The notes under the pieces were generated by a model that was not told the DNA's origin, ran no database searches, and worked only from the letters and a program-made list of their open reading frames with translations. Both the position numbers and the translations under genes were made by a program. Below are positions 57,736 to 64,000 of a DNA stretch of 64,000 nt, in pieces. Within the stretch, counting starts at the first letter, position 1; the number at the start of each line of letters is the position of its first letter. The DNA is from Silene conica (lineage: Eukaryota; Streptophyta; Magnoliopsida; Caryophyllales; Caryophyllaceae): positions 76,599,681 through 76,663,680 of the forward strand of contig CM055315.2 of the NCBI GenBank assembly GCA_029255685.2, given 5' to 3'.

Positions 57736-58807
57736 GAAAATATAACAAATAACTACCTAATAAATCTAAAATTTTACATCTTACTACCTAATATAATTAA
57801 TTTTGCAACTAACTACCTAAAATCACACAATATTTATCAGTTTGCTACTTTTTTGACGGAAACCGAAGTTAAGTTAGTTTTCAATGTTCGGGTAAAGTTA
57901 AATGACCATCTTACCCTTCCTTTGATAAACCTATTCCCTGTTAAAATTGTACCCATCCCTCTCCCTCCCTTGTAAAAGTTCACGGTAAAGTAATTATTCT
58001 CGCCGCCATTTTTATCCATCAAAACCTCAATAAACATGCCTAATTTGCAGCACTAGAGGGAAGTAATCTTCTGCTGTCTTCTCAAATTGATCAAATAAGC
58101 ATTATTTTCATTTTATTTTCAGTATAAAATCGTTCCCCTAATTTGATTATTTTGTATAAAATTTGATAATTAAGTTTTGCATTTGCCAATTCGTCTAAAC
58201 TTACTCAATTGACTGATTTTCTTTTGGTATTGAGTACATTACTCCAAAGACTTGTAGAAGTAGATTATAATTGTGGCAATGGATGAAAGCATAGACGTAT
58301 GAACGACATCCCATGCCACTGCGCATAAAGTACGGCAGGAGATTTCTGGGAAAAAGAATGCATACCATTTCCAGGTCAACGAGGAGGTATTGTGCGGTAA
58401 CGATCAAGATGTGAATACAGAGACAGAAACTGTTGTAACCCTCATCCTTTCTTAGAAAAAATACGGGCACACCTTTGTAAAAAGGAGGGAAGCCAAACTT
58501 ATGATTTAATGGAGTAGTTAGTCTTGCTTGTGACGGGTCGGATCCTTGTGACGGATACCCTCCGTCTACAATGAGAATTTGTGTGTTAATGGAGATAGGA
58601 GGGGAGGGTAATTTAGGTATTAAACTAGGTTTTAAAGTTAAACGGGACGAAATAAACTAATTTCCGTCATGTTTTAGCAATTTCTGTCATTTTGGTAGTA
58701 ATCGTGTTAGTTTTTATACTTATTAGGTTGTTATTTGAAAAATTGAACATATTAGGTAGTAAGATGTAAAATTTTAAACTTATTAGGTAGTAATATGCTA
58801 AATAGCC
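57736..58807. mobile_element. MULE-like non-autonomous TIR element, copy 2
   Basis: Same TIR arms as 1579-2717 (about 57736-57957 and 58605-58807). A perfect 9-bp duplication TTATTATTA is at 57727-57735 and 58808-58816. The middle (about 57960-58600) differs from copy 1 and ends with a GACGGATACC dyad. Confidence 0.88.
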
Positions 58808-58816
58808 TTATTATTA

Positions 58817-59646
58817 TTGGATAAAAAGTGAATCATACCGAGTAATTGATATGGAAAATTAGATTATTCGTTAAAAACATTCATAATATAAATAGGTAAA
58901 CAAGTGAATAGAATTGAACACGCAATAAAGAAACAGGTAAACAAAATGCCATGACAAAAATCAATAGGACTATAGGAGTATCTACTAGTCATGTGTAAAA
59001 CAATTTAGTGTAGAATTAACAGCCTTTCCCAGCCGCTGAAAGGTCTATTGAATTAGCACAGTAATCACAGATTCACGGTAGTGATTCCGCTAAGAAGTGG
59101 GACACAACTAGAACCGTCTTAATTATTAATATATAAAAATAACTATTAAAATATCGGTTTTAGGATGAACTTCTTTAAAGCCGTTTATAAAAGCATTGTG
59201 TCAATATCTCCTAATGATGGACGTAGTAGTATTATAACAAGTCGTGAGGCAATTAAAAAGTAAGGTGTTGACATTCTCATTAGTTGAACGTAGGCGATGC
59301 TTGGTTGACCTCAAAACATACAAATCTTTTACGATCTTATTACACTTCCAATTATTGCCAAGACTTACTTCGCCACAACAAAAAAAACTTATAACTAAAC
59401 GGCTTTTGATGGATAAAGTTGTACTCGTACTATATCTTAAATGTATCGGTAAATGTACCAGGTGTACCTACAAAGTTACGATCCTCGTAAATTTCAAGAA
59501 TTCTACTTATTTTTTCATTTATTTCGGACGATAAAATTCATTTTTTAGAGGAGTTTCACTTTATTGTATGTCTTGATCACAACTCAAAAATGACTCGTTT
59601 AGATCGTGTATAGAATCATTAACTTTAATTCGCGTTACGATGTAAA

Positions 59647-59649
<3 letters not shown>
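58817..59649. other. Intergenic, no supported feature
   Basis: AT-rich. A 96-codon plus frame at 59244-59534 has no recognisable domain and is not called. Confidence 0.4.

Positions 59650-59688
<39 letters not shown>
59650..59688. repeat. (TA)n microsatellite, left border of E1
   Basis: About 39 bp of perfect TA repeats directly at the outer end of the E1 TIR. Confidence 0.9.
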
Positions 59689-59691
<3 letters not shown>

Positions 59692-59744
59692 GCCGGATCA
59701 CGTGAGGCCGCCTCTTAGGATGAGGCCGCCGGACCTCACGCATC

Positions 59745-60445
59745 CCCAAGCTTCTAGTTTCACAGTTTCACAATATTTGCTTCCAGTTTCACAAGTTAAG
59801 CTTCTAGTTTCACAAGTTAAGCATCTAGTTTCACAGTTTCACAGTTTCACAATATTTGCTTACAGTTTCATATCTTAAGCATCTAGTTTCACAAGTTAAG
59901 CTTCTAGTTTCACAGAATAAGCTTCTAGTTTCACAAGTTAAGCATCTAGTTTCACAGTTTCACAGTTTCACAATATTTGCTTCCAGTTTCACAAATTAAG
60001 CATCTAGTTTCACAAATTAAGCTTCTAGTTTCACAGTTTCACAGTTTCACAGTTTCACAATATTTGCTTACAGTTTCACATCTTAAGCATCTAGTTTCAC
60101 AAGTTAAGCTTCTAGTTTCACAGAATAAGCTTCTAGTTTCATAAGTTAAGCATCTAGTTTCACAGTTTCACAATATTTGCTTCCAGTTTCACAAGTTAAG
60201 CATCTAGTTTCACAAATTAAGCTTCTAGTTTCACAGTTTCACAGTTTCACAGTTTCACAATATTTGCTTACAGTTCACATCTTAAGCATCTAGTTTCACA
60301 AGTTAAGCTTCTAGTTTCACAGAATAAGCTTCTAGTTTCACAAGTTAAGCATCTAGTTTCACAGTTTCACAGTTTCACAATCTGTGCTTCCAGTTTCACA
60401 TATTAAGCATCTAGTTTCACAAGTTAAGCTTCTAGTTTCACAGTT
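59745..60445 (+). repeat. TTTCACA tandem array in E1
   Basis: Units of about 17-23 bp (CTAGTTTCACAAGTTAAGCW, TTTCACAGTTTCACA, ATATTTGCTTNCAGTTTCACA) in a higher-order pattern of roughly 180 bp repeated about four times. Confidence 0.88.
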
Positions 60446-60537
60446 AAGATGATCATGAGAAAGAGGAAACCAAAATCGACAAAAGAGAATCCCCCATCCC
60501 ATTTTCTCTCTACAGTAGCCTCCGCCAACGCACGGCG

Positions 60538-61053
60538 GCGACACGTGTCCACTTCCTCATCAAGCCTCCACCATCATCCCATCAACTGATACGGCATCAC
60601 GTCAACACAGTCAACGCCGAAATCATCATCCGTCAACTCACTTCTCAAGGCATCGCTTTCCAACTCTGGCCCGCCGCCTCCACCTTTCTCTCTCTTCTCG
60701 ACCACCACCGCATTCTCCATCCCTTCCTCCGCCGTGACAACAATCGCCGTCTACGACTGCTCGAACTCGGCTCTGGCACCGGACTTGTCGGAATCGCCGC
60801 CGCCGCTATTCTCGGCGCTGACGTCACATTGTCGGACCTTGCTCACGTCATTCCTAACCTTGACTTCAACATTGCCGCCAATGCCGAGGTTGTTGGCTCG
60901 GGAGGAGGGAAGCTGGTTGCGGTGGAGTTAGGTTGGGGGAAGGTGGAGCAGATGGAGGTGATTGGAAAGGAATTTGATGTCGTTTTGGGGTCAGATTTAG
61001 TGTATCATGATCATTCGTATGAGCCGTTATTGGAGGTGATTGATTGGAGTTGA
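60538..61053 (+). pseudogene. Captured METTL21-type lysine methyltransferase fragment (Methyltransf_16)
   Basis: The open frame to TGA at 61051 contains IAFQLWPAASTFLSLLDHH. Then comes the SAM-binding motif I LLELGSGTGLVGIAAAAILG, the acidic block VTLSDLAHVIPNLDFN, and FDVVLGSDLVYHDHSYEPLL. In this order they are typical of the seven-beta-strand METTL21/FAM86-like protein methyltransferases. The frame ends early (VIDWS-stop), just where the family continues. An ATG in another frame at about 60448 directly follows the repeat array but stops at about 60586. No introns are seen. I infer a host gene fragment carried by E1; function is doubtful. Confidence 0.75.
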
Positions 61054-61213
61054 AGAAAAAGAGAGAGAAATGAAGACAGATGAATTGTCAGTTTTTTTTT
61101 TTTTGATATTATATAGGACACGTGTCAAGATCTCGTGCGCCCATGCTACTAAAATCTAACGATTTAGAATGGTCCGGCAGCCTCACGCTAAGAGAGCGGC
61201 CTCACGTGATTCA

Positions 61214-61218
<5 letters not shown>

Positions 61219-61288
<70 letters not shown>
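61219..61288. repeat. (TA)n microsatellite between E1 and E2
   Basis: About 70 bp of TA repeats shared by the facing ends of E1 and E2. Confidence 0.92.
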
Positions 61289-61291
<3 letters not shown>

Positions 61292-62808
61292 CGAATCACG
61301 TGAGGCATCCTTCTTAGGGTGAGGCCGCTGGACCCATCCTACACCGTCAGATTTAAATATTATAAATGCACCAGATTGTGCCACGTGTAATGAGATAGAA
61401 AAACAAAATCTGCCAATCTCATTATTAAACAGCCAACAAAATACCAATCCCATTATTCATCTTCGTCAAATTCGTCTTCGTCTTCATATTTTAATGTGTT
61501 TTATGGTACCTTCTGAATCTAATTTCAACATAATCACATAATTTCTGCATTAATTTCCATCAAAAAACATCCTTATACATCGATTAATTTTACCTTGTTT
61601 CGCTAATTAAACATTGATTTCACTAGCAATTCAAAGATCTCGGTCTTCTGGTGATCCTTGTCGGCTTTTCGTCGTCATCCGATGTCGTACCGGTACCGAT
61701 ATCATCATCATTCAAGTCTCAAGTTGCGATAATTGATTTCTGCGATTGTCGCACGTTTGTAATTGCAAAACACGAACTATCTTTAATTTAGCGTTTTATA
61801 ATTAGAAGTAGATTTGTTCTGAAGTTGTGTGATAATTGATTCGGTGCCGATATCATTATCAATCAAGTCTCAAGTTGCGATAATTGATTTCTGCGCTTGT
61901 ATGCAAAACATGAACCAACTGAAGCAACTCGCAACATCAGATGCTTAACTTGTGAAACTAGATGCTTAATATGTGAAACTGGAAGCACATATTGTGAAAC
62001 TGTGAAACTGTGAAACTAGATGCTTAACTTGTGAAACTAGAAGCTTATTCTGTGAAACTAGAAGCTTAACTTGTGAAACTAGATGCTTAAGATGTGAAAC
62101 TGTAAGCAAATATTGTGAAACTGTAAAACTGTGAAACTAGAAGCTTAATTTGTGAAACTAGATGCTTAACTTGTGAAACTGGAAGCAAATATTGTGAAAC
62201 TGGTGAAACTAGATGCTTAACTTGTGAAACTAGAAGCTTATTCTGTGAAACTAGAAGCTTAACTTGTGAAACTAGATGCTTAAGATATGAAACTGTAAGC
62301 AAATATTGTGAAACTGTGAAACTGTGAAACTAGATGCTTAACTTGTGAAACTAGAAGCTTATTTTGTGAAAATAGAAGCTTAACTTGTGAAACTAGATGC
62401 TTAACTTGTGAAACTGGAAGCAAATATTGTGAAACTGTGAAACTGTGAAACTAGAAGCTTAACTTGTGAAACTAGATGCTTAAGATATGAAACTGTAAGC
62501 AAATATTGTGAAACTGTGAAACTGTGAAACTAGATGCTTAACTTGTGAAACTAGAAGCTTATTTTGTGAAAATAGAAGCTTAACTTGTGAAACTAGATGC
62601 TTAACTTGTGAAACTGGAAGCAAATATTGTGAAACTGTGAAACTAGAAGCTTAACTTGTGAAGACCCCAAATTTTTCAGCCCAAACATTGAATAATGGAG
62701 TGTTAAGTCGGCCCAACAGCTTAAGGGTGAGTGAATTTGGCCCAAACAGCTTGGGGATGCGTGAGGTCCGGCGGCCTCACCGTAATAGGCGACCTCACGT
62801 GATCCGGC

Positions 62809-62811
<3 letters not shown>
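61289..62811 (-). mobile_element. E2: inverted relative of E1 in TA microsatellite
   Basis: Begins AATCGAATCACGTGAGGC and ends CTCACGTGATCCGGCCTC, bordered by (TA)n on both sides. Its length (1523 bp) nearly equals E1 (1530 bp), in opposite orientation. The array is at 61920-62660 in reverse complement. The middle (about 61440-61900) is unrelated to the E1 methyltransferase piece and contains two copies of TCTCAAGTTGCGATAATTGA, possibly another captured leader or intron. Confidence 0.75.
61920..62660 (-). repeat. TGTGAAACT tandem array in E2
   Basis: Reverse complement of the E1 array (TGTGAAACTAGATGCTTAAC, TGTGAAACTAGAAGC units). Confidence 0.88.

Positions 62812-62855
<44 letters not shown>
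62812..62855. repeat. (TA)n microsatellite, right border of E2
   Basis: About 44 bp of TA repeats at the outer end of E2. Confidence 0.9.
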
Positions 62856-62860
<5 letters not shown>

Positions 62861-63078
62861 TGCGCGCTCTATTGATTCGGCGACCGGCGTATTCGGTTGC
62901 TCATTTAGTTTGACTCCATTTGTTTCCTTTTACTTCTGATTTTTGAACTAAATTTATTTTCTATATTCGCAACTTATCTGTATAAATAAATTTATTATTT
63001 TTTCGCTGTTCAGATTCTCTCAAATTAACCATCGAGAACGCTATTATGCCATAACTCCAAACTCCAGTGTCCAAATAA

Positions 63079-63373
63079 GAGGTTTTTTGGTTGCCCCTTT
63101 AATTCATGGGAAGTGGAAATTCCCACGAATTACTATTTTGTAAACTTGTTTGGTTGCCCAAAATGGAGGAATTAAGTTCCTCCATGAGTTACACTTCCCA
63201 CATCATGTTGAAAGTTGTTTCCCCACTCCCGCTCGATAAGTTCTACTTTCCACATCCTTATTAGGTAACAAAACATTTTTTTGCTATCTCCCATGAATTT
63301 CATTTAGGAATTAAATTCATGTAAATTCTATCTTCCTACATGAATTTACTTTCCACATGAACCAAACAATCCC
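63079..63373. mobile_element. Tourist-like MITE (PIF/Harbinger)
   Basis: TIRs GAGGTTTTTTGGTT and, inverted, GGGATTGTTTGGTT. TAA duplication at 63076-63078 and 63374-63376. 295 bp. Confidence 0.82.
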
Positions 63374-63459
63374 TAAGTCAAACCATTTTAATTAGGATAT
63401 TCTTTAATTAACTTTTTAATATATGTTTACTCTTAAACACACGTTGGAAAAAACTGTAA

Positions 63460-63696
63460 TGGTGTGTTTGGCAATAAGGATTTAATTTGAAATGCCTCAT
63501 TTTTAATTTAGTAATGTGAAGTAATGATTAGAAAATGAGGGGGTTAGAGAGTGGATTTCAAATGTGTGTATTTTAGCCTTACTTGGATTTGGTTGGGATT
63601 TGGATGAAATCCAAATCCAAAATATAATAGGTTTGTCAAACAAGTAAATTGGTCCAAATTTAAATTTGGGAATACCATACTTGTTTCCAAACACCA
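63460..63696. mobile_element. Tourist-like MITE (PIF/Harbinger)
   Basis: TIRs TGGTGTGTTTGG and, inverted, TGGTGTTTGGAAAC. TAA duplication at 63457-63459 and 63697-63699. 237 bp. Confidence 0.82.
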
Positions 63697-63699
63697 TAA

Positions 63700-64000
63700 A
63701 ACTATTTAAGAGTTATTCACTTATTGTAGTGGTCAATCATGCATGCATATATTGGTCGGTTTTACCAAGTCCTTTACCGTCCTTCATTCCTAAGGGCTAG
63801 GCAGGGTACTTGCCAGCTGTCCCCATGCATGAGAAAGTGTCATCTTCGAACATTGATAGAATTATACATTAGTTACGTAGTTAGTAGCGGAATCAGGATT
63901 TTCGGTTTATATATTAAATAAAAGGGTTGACACTCATATTCTTTACGTACGGTGTTATTGATGTCCTATAGATTATTTATTTGTTTTGATTCGTGGACTA
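63700..64000. other. Intergenic end of window
   Basis: No gene, TIR or RNA motif recognised in the final 300 bp. The only frames are short. Confidence 0.4.

Larger units (their letters stand above)
59689..61218 (+). mobile_element. E1: TIR element inserted in TA microsatellite, with captured gene piece
   Basis: Left end GAGGCCGGATCACGTGAGGC and right end GCGGCCTCACGTGATTCAAT are inverted, each bordered by (TA)n. 59745-60445 is an array of AAGCTTCTAGTTTCACA and AAGCATCTAGTTTCACA units, followed by methyltransferase-like coding sequence. Its mirror-image relative E2 starts 71 bp further right. TA-microsatellite-targeting DNA elements (Micron in rice, MuTAnT in Medicago) are known from the literature. 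Assignment to such a group is an inference. Confidence 0.75.

Noticed and set aside
59244-59534. 96-codon frame that looked faintly transposase-like
   Set aside because: No conserved motif, no TIRs around it, AT-rich composition.
60829-61053. Start of the methyltransferase at the internal GTG/ATG near 60829
   Set aside because: Motif I lies upstream at about 60758-60820 in the same frame, so the domain clearly begins earlier.

Overview
This is a plant nuclear window, probably from a core eudicot (Caryophyllales is only a guess). It has spliced genes with GT-AG introns, AT-rich intergenic DNA and many plant transposon families. I find three host loci, all on the minus strand, set in layers of transposons. 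They are the first three exons of TAF10 (2883 down to 431, continuing off the left edge), an apparently intact EMSY-LIKE (EML) histone-reader gene (53618 to 48523, ten exons, 453 aa), and a truncated 5' fragment of a callose synthase gene (47192 to 44964, four exons). Short copies of the last two EML exons lie just downstream of the callose synthase fragment.

Left part (1-9.6 kb): TAF10, with a 1.1-kb MULE-type element in intron 1; a stretch that looks mitochondrial; a Stowaway-like MITE; and a minus-strand LINE whose single long ORF hides an in-frame deletion of the N-terminal reverse-transcriptase motifs.

9.6-29.5 kb is one nest. A terminal-inverted-repeat element (M1), carrying a plant-mobile-domain (PMD) gene, is split by a non-coding LTR retrotransposon (R1, 10458-25236, target duplication CACGT). 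The 3' LTR of R1 is split by a minus-strand Athila/Tat-like gag-pro element (R2), and the gag-pro region of R2 is split by a 2.6-kb gypsy-type solo LTR (S1, duplication CGACC). A second solo LTR (S2, duplication ATAGC) sits elsewhere in M1. R1 also holds a related inverted partial element (R3), a hAT MITE, a Tourist MITE and another TIR MITE.

30.5-43.2 kb holds a 1.35-kb solo LTR (duplication ATCTT) and a second nest. A long-TIR MULE (M2) contains a degenerate minus-strand copia element (C2), and one LTR of C2 contains a nearly intact plus-strand copia element (C1, duplication TAATT). C2 is flanked by a 185-bp direct duplication, which is far longer than an integrase target duplication.

43.2-53.6 kb is the gene island described above. 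From 53.7 kb to the end the sequence is again mobile DNA: Tourist and hAT MITEs, a non-autonomous Helitron, a second copy of the MULE-like element found in TAF10, and two inverted 1.5-kb TIR elements. Those two lie inside TA microsatellites, and one carries a captured METTL21-type methyltransferase fragment. All boundaries, splice sites and duplications were read by eye, and family names rest on motif recognition without database searches.
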